DNA from: Rubrivivax sp.
Lineage (GTDB): Bacteria > Pseudomonadota > Gammaproteobacteria > Burkholderiales > Burkholderiaceae_C
Length of the DNA: 64,000 nucleotides
Direction: 5' to 3'
Assembly: GCA_020248945.1 (NCBI GenBank)
Contig: JADCGQ010000007.1
Coordinates: 1 to 64,000, forward strand
In this document: positions 48,921 to 58,667 of the stretch, one piece after another
How positions within the stretch are numbered: position 1 is the stretch's first letter
Layout: each line of letters opens with the position of its first letter
Notes under the pieces: model-generated
What the model saw: the letters and a program-made list of their open reading frames with translations, nothing else
Told to the model about the DNA's origin: nothing
Database searches by the model: none
Program-made: the position numbers and the translations under genes

Positions 48921-49622
48921 CTACAGCTTCGAGGCCTCGCCGTGGAACGGGCTCTGGTAGGTGATCAGGATCTGCTCGCGCGCCGGCGTGCCGGTGCTGC
49001 GGGGCTGGAAGCTCGAGCTCAGGTCGATCAGCGCCGGCCCGGTGCGCCAGCGCGCCACCGCGGTGCTGGCGCCGGCCTCGTGCTGCAGGTCGGTGAACTC
49101 CGGGCCGCCGTAGCGCTGCGACAGCAGCCGGCGCATGACGCGGTGGTGTTCGGTCCAGCGCGGCTCGTCGAGCCGGCCGGTCTCGGCGCTGTGGCTCAGG
49201 CTCACGCGCACCAGGCGGCGATCGGTGGCGTCGAGGTGCAGCTTCAGCACGAAGGGCACGCCGGCCACCTCGTAGCGCGGCACGGTCGGCGATTCACACA
49301 GCTCGCCCAGGCGCAGCGCCGCCGCGCGCGCGGCGGCGTCGCAGGACGCGGGCTCCAGGCGGGTGCCGAAGCGGGCGGCGATCTGCGCTTCGTCTGCGCC
49401 CCAGGGCAGGCCCTGGAAGGCCGCAGGCGGTGGCGGCGGCGGCGGTGCCACGGGCGCCGCTGCAGCCGCCGAGGCCACCGGCGCCGCCGCCAGCGGTGCG
49501 GCCGATGCGGCCGGGACCGCCGGCGCGGCCGCGCCGGCCGCATCAGCCGGTGCGGCGGCCGCTGGGGCCGCCGACAAGGCCAGGAGCAAGGGCGCGAGCC
49601 CGAGGTGCGTGCGTGGATTCAT
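48921..49622 (-). CDS. exported protein of unknown function with Ala/Pro-rich linker
   Basis: A 233-residue protein with a Sec signal peptide ([18 protein letters not shown]). A long Ala/Pro-rich low-complexity stretch (about 22-68, with a run of prolines) leads to a globular domain beginning [18 protein letters not shown]. That opening, in which a protein is predicted to be about as bright as its own header, recalls exported bacterial domains of unknown function. I cannot name it. It follows the tRNA gene on the same strand, and diverges from trmB across 79 bases. Confidence 0.65.
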   Translation of the reverse strand: MNPRTHLGLAPLLLALSAAPAAAAPADAAGAAAPAVPAASAAPLAAAPVASAAAAAPVAPPPPPPPAAFQGLPWGADEAQIAARFGTRLEPASCDAAARAAALRLGELCESPTVPRYEVAGVPFVLKLHLDATDRRLVRVSLSHSAETGRLDEPRWTEHHRVMRRLLSQRYGGPEFTDLQHEAGASTAVARWRTGPALIDLSSSFQPRSTGTPAREQILITYQSPFHGEASKL

Positions 49623-49701
49623 GCGGCTGCGGATGCTAGCGGCGCGCTGCCGCCCGCCGCCCTGCCGCGGGCACAATCCGCGACCTTTTACGCCTCTCGC
49701 C

Positions 49702-50430
49702 GTGACTGCCGAAGCCCCGCCGCCCGCATCGCCGCCCGAACCCGGAGCGAGCCCGCACCCGCTGCAGCGCCCGATCCGCAGCTTCGTCTTGCGCGCCGGC
49801 CGCATGGGCCCGGGCCAGCAGCGCGCGCTGGCCGACCTCGGCCCGCGCTTCCTGCTGCCCTACACGCTGGGGCAGGCGCTCGACTTCAGCGCCATCTTCG
49901 GCCGCCAGGCCCCGCGCGTGCTGGAGATCGGCTTCGGCATGGGCCACGCCAGCGCTGCCTACGCCGCGCAGCACCCGCAGCACGACTTGCTCGGTCTGGA
50001 GGTGCACCCGCCCGGCGTCGGTGCGCTGCTCAAGCTGGTGGGCGAGCAGCAGCTCACCAACGTGCGCATCATCCAGCACGACGCGGTGGAGGTGCTGCGC
50101 GAGATGGTGCCGCCGGCCTCTCTGGCTGCCGTGCACATCTGGTTCCCCGATCCCTGGCACAAGAAGCGCCACCACAAGCGGCGCCTCATCCAACCCGGCT
50201 TCGTGGCCGCGCTGCTGCCGCACCTGCAGCCGGGCGGCGTGCTGCATTGCGCCACCGACTGGCACGACTACGCCGAGCAGATGCTCTCGGTGCTGTCGGC
50301 CGAGCCCGGGCTGGCCAACACCGCCGAGGGCTACGCGCCGCGCCCACCCTGGCGCGCGACGAGCCGCTTCGAGACCCGCGGCGAGCGCCTGGGCCACGGC
50401 GTCTGGGACCTGGTGTTCACACGTCGCTGA
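49702..50430 (+). CDS. trmB: tRNA (guanine-N7-)-methyltransferase
   Basis: Methylates G46 of many tRNAs. The 242-residue product has the TrmB core [16 protein letters not shown] (SAM motif I) and the catalytic loop [20 protein letters not shown]. The C-terminal part is [22 protein letters not shown] 49702 is the start; the first 25 residues are Pro/Ala-rich. It converges on uppP with only nine bases between stops. Confidence 0.95.
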   Translation: MTAEAPPPASPPEPGASPHPLQRPIRSFVLRAGRMGPGQQRALADLGPRFLLPYTLGQALDFSAIFGRQAPRVLEIGFGMGHASAAYAAQHPQHDLLGLEVHPPGVGALLKLVGEQQLTNVRIIQHDAVEVLREMVPPASLAAVHIWFPDPWHKKRHHKRRLIQPGFVAALLPHLQPGGVLHCATDWHDYAEQMLSVLSAEPGLANTAEGYAPRPPWRATSRFETRGERLGHGVWDLVFTRR

Positions 50431-50439
50431 ATCTCAGCT

Positions 50440-51297
50440 TCAGATCGTCCAGCTCACCAGCCCGGTGTAGGCGGTGCCCAGCACCACCAGGCCGAACACG
50501 ATGCGGTACCAGGCGAACACCGTGAAGTCGTGCGTGCTGACGTAGCGGATGAGCCAGCGGATGCACAGCAGCGCGCTGAAGAAGGCGAACACCAGCCCGA
50601 CGGCGAAGGTGGGCAGGTCGGCCAGGCTCAGGTCGTGGCGCTGCTTGTAGAGCGAGTACGCACCCGCCGCCATCAGCGTGGGGATGCCGAGGAAGAAGCT
50701 GAACTCGGTGGCGCACTTGCGCGAGAAGCCCAGCACCATGCCGCCGATGATGGTGGCCCCCGAGCGGCTGGTGCCCGGGATCAGCGCCAGGCACTGCAGC
50801 AGGCCGAGCTTGAGGGCATCGACCGGCGTGAGCTCGTCCACGGTCTCGACACGGGCGCGGCGCGCGCCTTCGAGGTCGCGGTCGCCGTACTTGCGCCGGT
50901 GCCAGGCCTCGACCCACAGGATGATCAGCCCGCCGACGATCAGCGCAATGGCCACCGGCACCGGCTTCAGCAACTGCGCCTTGATGAGGCCGCCGAACAG
51001 GTAGCCCAGCACCGCCGCCGGCACGAAGGCCACGCCGATGTTGATCCAGAAGCGCTGCGCATCGGGCTTGGAGGCGACGCCGCGCACGGCGTCACCCAGG
51101 CGCTGGCGGTACTCCCAGATCAGCGCCAGCATCGCGCCGGTCTGGATGAAGATGCCGAAGACCTTGGCCTTCTCGCCGGTGAAGTCGATCAGGTCGCCGA
51201 CGATGATCAGGTGGCCGGTCGACGAGATCGGCAGGAACTCGGTGAGTCCCTCGACCACGCCCATCAGGGCGGCTTTCAGCAGCAGGATGAAGTCCAA
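50440..51297 (-). CDS. uppP: undecaprenyl-diphosphate phosphatase
   Basis: Recycles the undecaprenyl lipid carrier of peptidoglycan and O-antigen synthesis at the inner membrane. The 285-residue UppP/BacA protein shows the two signature motifs: [20 protein letters not shown] near the N-terminus and [20 protein letters not shown]. About eight helices are predicted. Overproduction gives bacitracin resistance in E. coli. Confidence 0.97.
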   Translation of the reverse strand: MDFILLLKAALMGVVEGLTEFLPISSTGHLIIVGDLIDFTGEKAKVFGIFIQTGAMLALIWEYRQRLGDAVRGVASKPDAQRFWINIGVAFVPAAVLGYLFGGLIKAQLLKPVPVAIALIVGGLIILWVEAWHRRKYGDRDLEGARRARVETVDELTPVDALKLGLLQCLALIPGTSRSGATIIGGMVLGFSRKCATEFSFFLGIPTLMAAGAYSLYKQRHDLSLADLPTFAVGLVFAFFSALLCIRWLIRYVSTHDFTVFAWYRIVFGLVVLGTAYTGLVSWTI

Positions 51298-51436
51298 GGC
51301 GCGGGGCCGGCACGGGGCGGCGTTGCAGGGGGCGGCGGATCATAGTCAGCGCCCGGGGCCGGCCCGGCTTCGCTCGCCGCGCCGCACGTGGCATCCGCCT
51401 CACCTTGACCGGCCCCCACCCCGGGCCTACCATTAC

Positions 51437-51450
51437 TGACCAATCGGTCA
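51437..51450. promoter_or_regulatory. TetR-family operator ahead of the TetR gene
   Basis: TGACC-AATC-GGTCA, five-base arms, ends eight bases before the regulator start codon. On the other strand it reads TGACCGATTGGTCA, a form seen at many TetR-family promoters. It implies autorepression and, since no Shine-Dalgarno fits between, a possibly leaderless mRNA. Confidence 0.75.
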
Positions 51451-51458
51451 TTAAATCC

Positions 51459-52193
51459 ATGCCCCCCGACGTTCTCTCCGAAGCTGCCGTCGCCGACGCC
51501 GAGTGCCTGGCCGACGCTGGCGTGCGCCAGCGCCGCAAGGAAGCGCGGCCGCAGGAACTGCTCGACGCCGCGCTGGCGCTGTTCGTCGAGAAGGGCTTCG
51601 CCGCCACCCGCGCCGAAGAGGTGGCCAAGCGCGCCGGCGTGTCCAAGGGCACGCTGTACCTGTACTACCCGAGCAAGGAAGAGCTGTTCAAGGCCGTGGT
51701 CCGGCGCAACCTGTCGAGCCTGATCGCCGAGGGCCTGGAGGTGGCGGGCTCTTATGAGGGCAGCAGCGCCGACCTGCTGGCCCTGCTGATCCAGACCTGG
51801 TGGGAGCGTTTCGGCAACACGCCGGCGGCCGGCATCCACAAGGTCATCCTGGCCGAGGTGCGCAACTTCCCCGAGCTGGCGCAGTTCTACGCCGACGAGG
51901 TGATGGTGCCGGCCGACCGCCTGTTCGGCGGCTGCGTCGAGCGCGGCGTGGCTCGCGGCGAGTTCCGGCCGATGCCCACGCACGAGGTCTCTCTGGCGCT
52001 GATCGCGCCGCTGATCTTCATGGCCATCCACCGCCACTCGTTCGGCTGCTGCCCGGTGCACGGCACGGCCGAGATGGACCCGGAGCTGATGCTCAAGACC
52101 CACCTCGACCTCGTGCTGCGCGGGCTGCAGGTGCGGCCCGACGAACCCCCTGCCAAGACGCACCGCAAGGGCCCCGTCAAGACCGCCGCCTAG
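51459..52193 (+). CDS. TetR/AcrR family transcriptional regulator
   Basis: A 244-residue repressor. The TetR helix-turn-helix spans about residues 25-75 (LLDAALALFVEKGFAATRAE then AGVSKGTLYLYYPSKEELFK). The C-terminal ligand-binding domain follows and ends in a basic tail. An operator palindrome lies directly upstream. It is followed after 42 bases by a methyltransferase, a rhodanese and a TolC gene, all same strand; control of the efflux gene tolC by this regulator is plausible but inferred. Confidence 0.9.
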   Translation: MPPDVLSEAAVADAECLADAGVRQRRKEARPQELLDAALALFVEKGFAATRAEEVAKRAGVSKGTLYLYYPSKEELFKAVVRRNLSSLIAEGLEVAGSYEGSSADLLALLIQTWWERFGNTPAAGIHKVILAEVRNFPELAQFYADEVMVPADRLFGGCVERGVARGEFRPMPTHEVSLALIAPLIFMAIHRHSFGCCPVHGTAEMDPELMLKTHLDLVLRGLQVRPDEPPAKTHRKGPVKTAA

Positions 52194-52235
52194 AATCCGC
52201 GGGCCGTGTGGCAACATACCGTACACCGTATCAAC

Positions 52236-52910
52236 ATGAAGACCGAACTCGCCCGCTTCAACATGATCGAGCAGCAGATCCGCCCCTGGGACGTGCTCGA
52301 CGCCCAGGTGCTGGCGCTGCTGGCCGCGGTGCGGCGCGAAGACTTCGTGCCCAGCGCCCACAAGGCGCTGGCCTTCGTCGACACGCAGGTGCCGCTGCTG
52401 CCCGGGCAGCCCCACGGGCCGGCGATGCTCGAGCCCAAGGTCGAGGCGCGCCTGCTGCAGGCGCTGCAGGTGCAGCGCCACGAGTCGGTGCTCGAAATCG
52501 GCGCCGGCAGCGGCTTCATGGCGGCGCTGCTCGGGCACCGCGCGCAGAAGGTCACCTCACTCGAATGCCGGCCCGAGCTGGCCGCGGCCGCGCGCCAGAA
52601 CCTGGCCCGCGCCGGGCTGTCGAACGTGCGCGTCGTCGATTGCAGCGCGGCCGACGGCGCCCGCGGCCTGCCGGCCGAGGCGCCCTTCGACGCCATCGTG
52701 CTGTCGGGCTCGGTGGCCGATGTGCCGGCGGCGCTGCTGCAGCAGCTCAAGCCCGGTGGCCGGCTGGTGGCCGTGGTCGGCGCCGAGCCGGTGATGCGGG
52801 CGCGCCTGTACACCCGCACCGGCGAGGCCGCCTGGGCGCAGACCGATCTCTTCGACACCGTGGCGTCGCGGCTCGAGGGCTTTGCCGAGCCCACGCGCTT
52901 CAGCTTCTGA
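52236..52910 (+). CDS. protein-L-isoaspartate methyltransferase-like protein
   Basis: A 224-residue PCMT-family methyltransferase. It opens ELARFNMIEQQIRPWDVLD and holds SAM motif I in SVLEIGAGSGFMAALLG. Family enzymes methylate damaged isoaspartyl residues. This subgroup, found next to rhodanese and tolC genes in Burkholderiales, often departs from the canonical repair enzyme, so activity is not certain. ATG 52236. The rhodanese gene follows after 23 bases. Confidence 0.85.
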   Translation: MKTELARFNMIEQQIRPWDVLDAQVLALLAAVRREDFVPSAHKALAFVDTQVPLLPGQPHGPAMLEPKVEARLLQALQVQRHESVLEIGAGSGFMAALLGHRAQKVTSLECRPELAAAARQNLARAGLSNVRVVDCSAADGARGLPAEAPFDAIVLSGSVADVPAALLQQLKPGGRLVAVVGAEPVMRARLYTRTGEAAWAQTDLFDTVASRLEGFAEPTRFSF

Positions 52911-52933
52911 AGCCTTCTGAACCCACAAGCCCG

Positions 52934-53263
52934 ATGCTCGCCCTGCAGGTGAACCAGCTCCAGGCCTTTGCCGAGGCCACGCCCGGCGCGGTGCTGCTCG
53001 ACGTGCGCGAGCCCTGGGAGCTGGCGCTGGCGCGCGTCGAGCTGCCCGAGCTGCCGCTGCGCCACGTGCCGATGCACGAGATCCCCGGCCGCCTGGCCGA
53101 GCTCGACCCGGCGCAGCCCGTCGTCTGTATCTGCCATCACGGCGTGCGCAGCGCGCAGGTCGTCGCATTCCTGCAGCGGCAGGGCTGGGCCCACGCCTAT
53201 AACCTCGACGGCGGCATCGACGCCTGGTCGGCGCTCGTCGACCCGGCCGTGCCGCGCTATTGA
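52934..53263 (+). CDS. rhodanese-like sulfurtransferase
   Basis: A 109-residue single rhodanese domain. The active-site loop is CHHGVRS with the persulfide-forming cysteine (VVCICHHGVRSAQV), and the family segment LLDVREPWELALARVE lies near residues 21-36. Small rhodaneses move sulfane sulfur. It lies 20 bases upstream of the TolC gene and 23 after the methyltransferase, in one apparent operon. Confidence 0.92.
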   Translation: MLALQVNQLQAFAEATPGAVLLDVREPWELALARVELPELPLRHVPMHEIPGRLAELDPAQPVVCICHHGVRSAQVVAFLQRQGWAHAYNLDGGIDAWSALVDPAVPRY

Positions 53264-53283
53264 ACACCCCAGAGGAAAGCTGA

Positions 53284-54627
53284 ATGTCCCGCTCCCGCTT
53301 GCTGACGCGCCCGGCCCTGGCTCTGCTGGCCGCCGCGATCGTCTCCGCCCTGCCCGGCCTGGCTGCCGCGCAGAACCTGCAGGAGCTGGTCGAGGCCGCC
53401 CGCAGCTACGACGCCACCTTCCGCGCCGCGCAGGCCGCCGCGCAAAGCGCCGAGTTCCGCAGCGCGCAGGCCGATGCGCTCACGCGCCCGACGGCGGCGC
53501 TCAGCGCCAGTGCGGGCACCTCGGTCACCGACGCCAGCCGCGCGCCGAACACCATCCAGGCCACCACGCTGCAGGGCGGTGTCAACGGCCGCTACCCGCT
53601 GTTCAACCGCAGCAACGCCGCCTCGCAGGCGCAGGCGCGCAAGGCGCTGGAGCTGTCCAAGGCCGAGCTCGATGCCGCCGGGCAGGACCTGATCATCCGC
53701 GTCTCGCAGGCCTACTTCGATGTGCTGACGGCCGAAAACGCGCTCGGCGCGGTGCGTGCCAACAAGACCTTCATCACCGAGCAGCTGGCCTCGGCCAAGC
53801 GCAACTTCGAGGTCGGCACCGCCACCATCACCGACACGCGCGAAGCCCAGGCCCGCTTCGACCTGGCCAGCGCCCAGGAGATCGCCGCCGACAACGACCT
53901 GCGCACCAAACGCGTCGCACTCGACCAGCTGGTGGGCCGCTCCAACGTGGCGCCCAGGCCGCTGGTGGTGCCGGTGGAGCTGCCCGGCCCGGTGCCGGCC
54001 GACGCCGAGCTCTGGGTCACGGCTGGCGACCAGAACCACCCCGCCATCCGCCGCGCGCGTGTGGGCCTGGACGTGGCCACGCTCGAAACCGAAAAGGCGC
54101 GCGCCGCCGAAAAGCCGACGCTGGACGCGGTGGCCTCGGTCAGCGGCAGCAACGGCCGCGGCGGCCTCGAGGCGCTGAACCGCAGCACCGGCACCAACAC
54201 GGTGGCCAGCCTCGGCCTGCAGTTCAACATGCCCCTCTTCACCGGCGGCGCCACGCAGAACCGCATCAAGGAAACGCTGGCGCTCGAAGACCAGTCGCGC
54301 AACCAGCTCGACGGCGCGCGCCGCGGCGTTGCGCTCGGCACGCGGCAGGCCTTTTTCGGGCTGCAGTCGGTGCTGGCGCAGGTGAAGGCACTCGAGGCCG
54401 CCGAGGCGTCCAGCAAGCTGGCGCTCGAGTCCACGCAACTCGGCTACCGCGTCGGCGTGCGCGTCAACCTCGACGTGCTGAACGCCCAGAGCCAGCTCGT
54501 GACGACGCAGCGCGATCTCGCCAAGGCACGCTACGACGTGCTGCTGGCCACGCTGCGCCTGCGCCAGGCCAGCGGGCAGCTGGGCACGGCCGATGTCGAA
54601 TCGGTGAACCGGCTGCTGGCGCGCTGA
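53284..54627 (+). CDS. TolC family outer-membrane efflux protein
   Basis: A 447-residue type I secretion/efflux channel. A signal peptide (ALLAAAIVSALPGLAAA) precedes two outer-membrane-efflux repeats: NLQELVEAARSYDATFRAAQ opens the first and LGLQFNMPLFTGGATQNRIK the second, both typical of TolC. It docks with inner-membrane pumps. No pump or membrane-fusion gene is adjacent. The TetR gene upstream may regulate it. Confidence 0.93.
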   Translation: MSRSRLLTRPALALLAAAIVSALPGLAAAQNLQELVEAARSYDATFRAAQAAAQSAEFRSAQADALTRPTAALSASAGTSVTDASRAPNTIQATTLQGGVNGRYPLFNRSNAASQAQARKALELSKAELDAAGQDLIIRVSQAYFDVLTAENALGAVRANKTFITEQLASAKRNFEVGTATITDTREAQARFDLASAQEIAADNDLRTKRVALDQLVGRSNVAPRPLVVPVELPGPVPADAELWVTAGDQNHPAIRRARVGLDVATLETEKARAAEKPTLDAVASVSGSNGRGGLEALNRSTGTNTVASLGLQFNMPLFTGGATQNRIKETLALEDQSRNQLDGARRGVALGTRQAFFGLQSVLAQVKALEAAEASSKLALESTQLGYRVGVRVNLDVLNAQSQLVTTQRDLAKARYDVLLATLRLRQASGQLGTADVESVNRLLAR

Positions 54628-54713
54628 CACTTCTTCACGTGGCGCTCATGCAGCGTCACCTGCCGCAGGGGCACACTCCGGGTCCGAGAGCCGGTTCTTG
54701 AGGAGTGAAACGC

Positions 54714-56147
54714 TTGGCCCAATCTCACAGCCCCGAACAAGCCGCCGCGATCGCCGCCCACCGCTTCGGGCTGGGCGAGCCCACGCTGGCGCCCATTGGC
54801 GCAGATGCAGCCGGCTGGCTGCTGCAGCAGATCGGCCCGGCCGAGCCGCAACAGGGCAGCGGCCTGGCCAGCGGCGCCGAGGCCACGCGCGTGTATGCCC
54901 GCTTCCTGCGCGAGCAGCGCGAAGCCCGGCGTGCGCCGCCGCCGGCATCACCAGGAATGGCCGTCGCAGCGCCGGCCATGGTCGACGGCCGCAGCAGCGA
55001 GGAGGTGTTCGTCGCCCACTTCCGTGATCTCGTCACCAGCGACGTGCGCGCGCGGCTCGTCACGGCCGCCACCAGCAAGCGGTCCTTCAACGAACGGCTG
55101 GCCCTGTTCTGGGCCAACCACTTCACGGTGAGCATGGCCAAGGCCAGCGCGCGCGGCATCGTCGGCGCCTTCGAGCGCGAGGCCATCCGCCCGCATATCG
55201 GCGGCCGCTTCGAGACGCTGCTGATGGCCGCAGCCACGCACCCGGGCATGCTGCGCTACCTCGACAACGACCAATCCGCCGGCCCCGATTCGGCCCTCGT
55301 GCAGCGCCTGGCGCGGCGCGCCGGCCGCGACGGCGGCACGCCGCGCGTCAGCGGCCTGAACGAGAACCTGGCGCGCGAGATCCTCGAGTTGCACACGCTG
55401 GGGGTCGGCTCGGGCTACACGCAGGCCGACGTCACCGAGTTCGCGCGCGTGCTCACCGGCTGGCGCGTGGCGCTGGCCGACGCCGAGCCCGGCACGCGCT
55501 TCGACCCCGCCTGGCACCAGCCCGGCCCCAAGACCGTGCTCGGCAAGCGCTACCCCGAAGGCCCCGAGGCGCTGACGCTCGTGTTGCGTGACCTCGCCGC
55601 GCACCCGGCCACGGCGCGCTTCGTCTGCAGCAAGCTCGCGCGCCACCTGGTGGCCGACGAGCCGCCGCCGGCGCTGGTGGCGCGGCTCGTCGAGGTCTGG
55701 CGCGCCAGCGATGGCGACCTGGCCGCCGTCACGCGCGCACTCGTGCTCGCCCCCGAGGCCTGGCAGCCGCAGCCAGCCAAGCTCAAGACGCCGGAGGAGT
55801 TCGTCGTCACCACCGCGCGCCTGCTGCAGTGGGGCGACGCCGCCTTCCAGCGCCAGCCCGATGGCGCCATCTCGACGCTGGGCCAGCGCGTGCAGGCCGC
55901 GCCCTCGCCCGCCGGCTGGCCCGACCGCGCCGAGGAGTGGCTGGGCCCCGATGCGGTGTGGAAACGCGTCGAATGGGCCACGCGCGTGGCCGATCGCGTG
56001 GGCCGCCGCACCGATGCCCGCGCACTGGCCGAGGCCAGCCTGGGCCCGCTGCTGAGCGACACCACGCGGCAACAGATCCAGCGCGCCGCCGACGGCCCGC
56101 AAGCGCTGGCGCTGCTGCTGCTGGCGCCCGAATTCCAGCGCCGCTGA
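54714..56147 (+). CDS. DUF1800 family protein
   Basis: A 477-residue DUF1800 protein. Recognisable segments are AIAAHRFGLGEP at the N-terminus, KRSFNERLALFWANHFTVS, HPGMLRYLDNDQS and NENLAREILELHTLGVGSGY. Function is unknown; it nearly always precedes a DUF1501 gene. TTG 54714 is my start since GAGGAG sits at an ideal eight-base spacing. A GTG at 54705 lies too close to that site. The gene and its partner separate tolC from waaA, which usually are nearer to each other in related genomes. Confidence 0.9.
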   Translation: MAQSHSPEQAAAIAAHRFGLGEPTLAPIGADAAGWLLQQIGPAEPQQGSGLASGAEATRVYARFLREQREARRAPPPASPGMAVAAPAMVDGRSSEEVFVAHFRDLVTSDVRARLVTAATSKRSFNERLALFWANHFTVSMAKASARGIVGAFEREAIRPHIGGRFETLLMAAATHPGMLRYLDNDQSAGPDSALVQRLARRAGRDGGTPRVSGLNENLAREILELHTLGVGSGYTQADVTEFARVLTGWRVALADAEPGTRFDPAWHQPGPKTVLGKRYPEGPEALTLVLRDLAAHPATARFVCSKLARHLVADEPPPALVARLVEVWRASDGDLAAVTRALVLAPEAWQPQPAKLKTPEEFVVTTARLLQWGDAAFQRQPDGAISTLGQRVQAAPSPAGWPDRAEEWLGPDAVWKRVEWATRVADRVGRRTDARALAEASLGPLLSDTTRQQIQRAADGPQALALLLLAPEFQRR

Positions 56148-56161
56148 AAGAGGAGCCGACG

Positions 56162-57331
56162 ATGCACCCCACCCGACGCCAGTTGCTGCTGGCCGGCGCT
56201 TCGCTCGCCGTCGCGCCCACGCTCGCCACCGCGGCCGACGCGCCGCGCTTCGTGTTCGTCATCCTGCGCGGCGGGCTCGACGGCCTCACAGCCGTGCCCG
56301 TGCCCGGCGACCCGGCCTTTGCCGAGGCCCGCGGCCCGCTCGGCCGCTTCGAGGCCTTCGACGCCGCGCCGCGGCCGCTCGACGGCCCGTTTGCGCTGCA
56401 CCCGTTGCTGCCGCAGCTGCACGCGATGCACGGCCGCGGCGAACTGCTGGTGTTGCACGCCACTGGCCTGCCCTACCGCGAGCGCAGCCACTTCGACGCG
56501 CAGAACGTGCTCGAGCACGGCGGCGTCAAGCCGCACGAGCTGGCCACCGGCTGGCTGGCGCGCGCGCTGCCGCACGTGGCCGGCAGCCGCGCCGTGGCAC
56601 TGGACACCGCCGTGCCGCTGGTGCTGCGCGGCGCGGCGTCGGTGGACACCTGGGCGCCATCGACGCTGCCCTCGCCCGACGCCGACCTCGTGGCCCGCCT
56701 GTCGACGATGTGGCAGGGCGATGCCGCACTGGCCACCGCCCTGGCCCGTGCCCGCGGCCTGCGCGACGACCCCGACATGGCGGGAATGAGCCTGGGGGCC
56801 ATGGCCACCGGAGGCGGCCGCCGCGCCGCCGTGGCGCTGGCTGGCAAGGCCGCCGAGTTCCTGCAGCGCGGTTCCACCATCGCGGTGCTCGAGCTGGGCG
56901 GCTGGGACTCCCACGCCAACCAGGGCGCGCCCAACGGCGCCACCAGCAACAACCTGCGCACGCTCGACGCCGCGATGGACGCGCTGCGCAGCGGGTTGCA
57001 GGAGGGCGGCACCTGGGCGCGCACGGTGGTCATCGTGGCCACCGAGTTCGGCCGTGAGGTGGCTGTCAACGGCACGCTGGGCACCGACCACGGCACCGGC
57101 GGCGCCGCCTTCGTGCTGGGCGGCGCGGTGCGCGGCGGCCGCGTGCTGGCCGACTGGCCGGGCCTGGCGAAGGCACAGCGCTTCGAGGGCCGCGACCTGC
57201 GCGTCACCACTGACCTGCGGGCCGTGTTCCGCACCGTGCTGGCCGAGCACCTGCGCGTGCCGCGTGCGGCGCTGGACGCCACCGTGTTGCCGGGCAGCGC
57301 CGGCCTGCGGGGCTTGCCGCTGTTCGGCTGA
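56162..57331 (+). CDS. DUF1501 family Tat-exported protein
   Basis: A 389-residue protein. The N-terminus MHPTRRQLLLAGASLAVAP carries a twin-arginine signal, so it should be exported folded. DUF1501 has a sulfatase/alkaline-phosphatase-like fold; here VFVILRGGLDGLTAVPVPGD, LELGGWDSHANQG and ATEFGREVAVNGTLGTDHGT supply the conserved metal-type residues. Substrate unknown. It starts 14 bases after DUF1800, and its TGA directly abuts the stop of the convergent waaA. Confidence 0.9.
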   Translation: MHPTRRQLLLAGASLAVAPTLATAADAPRFVFVILRGGLDGLTAVPVPGDPAFAEARGPLGRFEAFDAAPRPLDGPFALHPLLPQLHAMHGRGELLVLHATGLPYRERSHFDAQNVLEHGGVKPHELATGWLARALPHVAGSRAVALDTAVPLVLRGAASVDTWAPSTLPSPDADLVARLSTMWQGDAALATALARARGLRDDPDMAGMSLGAMATGGGRRAAVALAGKAAEFLQRGSTIAVLELGGWDSHANQGAPNGATSNNLRTLDAAMDALRSGLQEGGTWARTVVIVATEFGREVAVNGTLGTDHGTGGAAFVLGGAVRGGRVLADWPGLAKAQRFEGRDLRVTTDLRAVFRTVLAEHLRVPRAALDATVLPGSAGLRGLPLFG

Positions 57332-58606
57332 TCAGCGCCGGCGCAGCGCCAGCACGGCTTCGGCCATGCGCGCCGCCGCGCCGCGGTGCGCGGCCGTGAA
57401 GGCCAGGCCGGCGGCGGCCATCGTCTCGCGCGCGCGGCCGTCGTTCAGCAGCGCCAGGGCCTCGTCCACCGCGTGCGCCAGCGTGGGCACGCGGCGGGCC
57501 GCACCGGCGGTCAGGGCGAGGTCGGCCGCGAGCGCGAAGTTGTAGGTGTGCGGGCCCATCAGCAGCGGGCAGCCGCAGGCCGCGGCCTCGATGAGGTTCT
57601 GACCGCCCAGCGGGGCGAAGCTGCCGCCGAGCAGGGCCACGTCGGCCAGCGCGTACCAGGCCGGCATCTCGCCGAGGCTGTCGCCCAGCCAGACCTCGGC
57701 CGTGCGATCAGCGACGGTCGGCGCATCGGCCACAAAGCCGCTGCGCCGCGCCAGGCGCAGGCCGCTGGCGCTGACGAGCGCCGCCACCTCGTCGAAGCGC
57801 TGCGGGTGCCGCGGCACGATGACCAGCAGCGCCGCACCGCGCGGTGACGTGCGCCAGGCCTCGAGCAGCGCCGCCTCCTCGCCCTCGCGCGTGACGGCCG
57901 CCAGCACCACGGGCCGCCCAAGCTGCGCCTTCCAGGTGCGGCCGCGTTGCAGCAGCTCCGGCCTGAGGGCGATCTCGAACTTCAGGTTGCCGGCCACCTG
58001 CACGGTGGCGGCGCCGCTGGTGCGCAGCCGCGCGGCGTCGGCCTCGGTCTGCGCCAGCACGGTGGCGAAGCGGCCGAGCGCCGGGTGCAGCAGCGCGGCG
58101 AAGCGCTGGCCCTGGCGCTGGCTCTTCGGCGAGAGGCGGGCGTTGGCCAGCAGCATCGGCACGCCGGCTTGCTCGGCTCCGTGCAGCAGCACGGGCCAGA
58201 CCTCGGTTTCCATCACCACGCCCACGCTCGGCCGGTGGCGGGCGAAGAAGCGGCGCACGGCGCCGGGGGTGTCCCAGGGCTGCCAGCACTGGATGTCGCC
58301 GGCACGCAGCAGCGCGTGGCCGGCGTCGCGGCCGGTGGCGGTGCCGTGGGTGAGCAGCAGGCGCAAGCCGGGATCGCGCTCGCGCAGCGCAGCGAGCAGC
58401 GGCTCGACGGCCTTGGTCTCGCCGAGCGAGACGGCGTGGATCCACAGGCGGCCGAGTGGCTCGGCCGGGCCGTAGCCCAGGCGTTCGGCGAAGTGGGTGC
58501 GGTAGCCCGGCTCGGCGCGGCCGCGCCACCACAGGCGCAGCAGGTAGGCCGGGGTGAGCAGCCTCAGGGCGAGCGCGTAGAGCCTGCGGGCCAGGGCTTC
58601 GGTCAT
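57332..58606 (-). CDS. waaA: 3-deoxy-D-manno-octulosonic acid transferase
   Basis: Adds Kdo residues to lipid A precursor at the inner membrane. The 424-residue GT30 enzyme has an N-terminal membrane-associated helix and LWIHAVSLGETKAVEPLL, with the catalytic glutamate in this loop. The donor-binding domain contains SFAPLGGQNLIEAAACGCPL. ATG 58606 is chosen; a TTG five codons upstream is possible. Its stop abuts the convergent DUF1501 stop. Confidence 0.96.
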   Translation of the reverse strand: MTEALARRLYALALRLLTPAYLLRLWWRGRAEPGYRTHFAERLGYGPAEPLGRLWIHAVSLGETKAVEPLLAALRERDPGLRLLLTHGTATGRDAGHALLRAGDIQCWQPWDTPGAVRRFFARHRPSVGVVMETEVWPVLLHGAEQAGVPMLLANARLSPKSQRQGQRFAALLHPALGRFATVLAQTEADAARLRTSGAATVQVAGNLKFEIALRPELLQRGRTWKAQLGRPVVLAAVTREGEEAALLEAWRTSPRGAALLVIVPRHPQRFDEVAALVSASGLRLARRSGFVADAPTVADRTAEVWLGDSLGEMPAWYALADVALLGGSFAPLGGQNLIEAAACGCPLLMGPHTYNFALAADLALTAGAARRVPTLAHAVDEALALLNDGRARETMAAAGLAFTAAHRGAAARMAEAVLALRRR

Positions 58607-58610
58607 CGGG

Positions 58611-58658
58611 CGCTTCGGCAAGCTCAGCGCGGCCCTTCGACAAGCTCAGGCCGAACGG
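58611..58658. repeat. dispersed repeat, diverged tandem copy
   Basis: Two related units lie side by side: CGCTTCGGCAAGCTCAGCGC (58611-58630), then CCTTCGACAAGCTCAGGCCG within 58633-58658. The second differs from copies 1 and 2 at a few positions. They occupy the 61-base gap between the waaA start and the stop of the sugar-phosphate mutase gene. Confidence 0.75.
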
Positions 58659-58667
58659 GGGACACGT

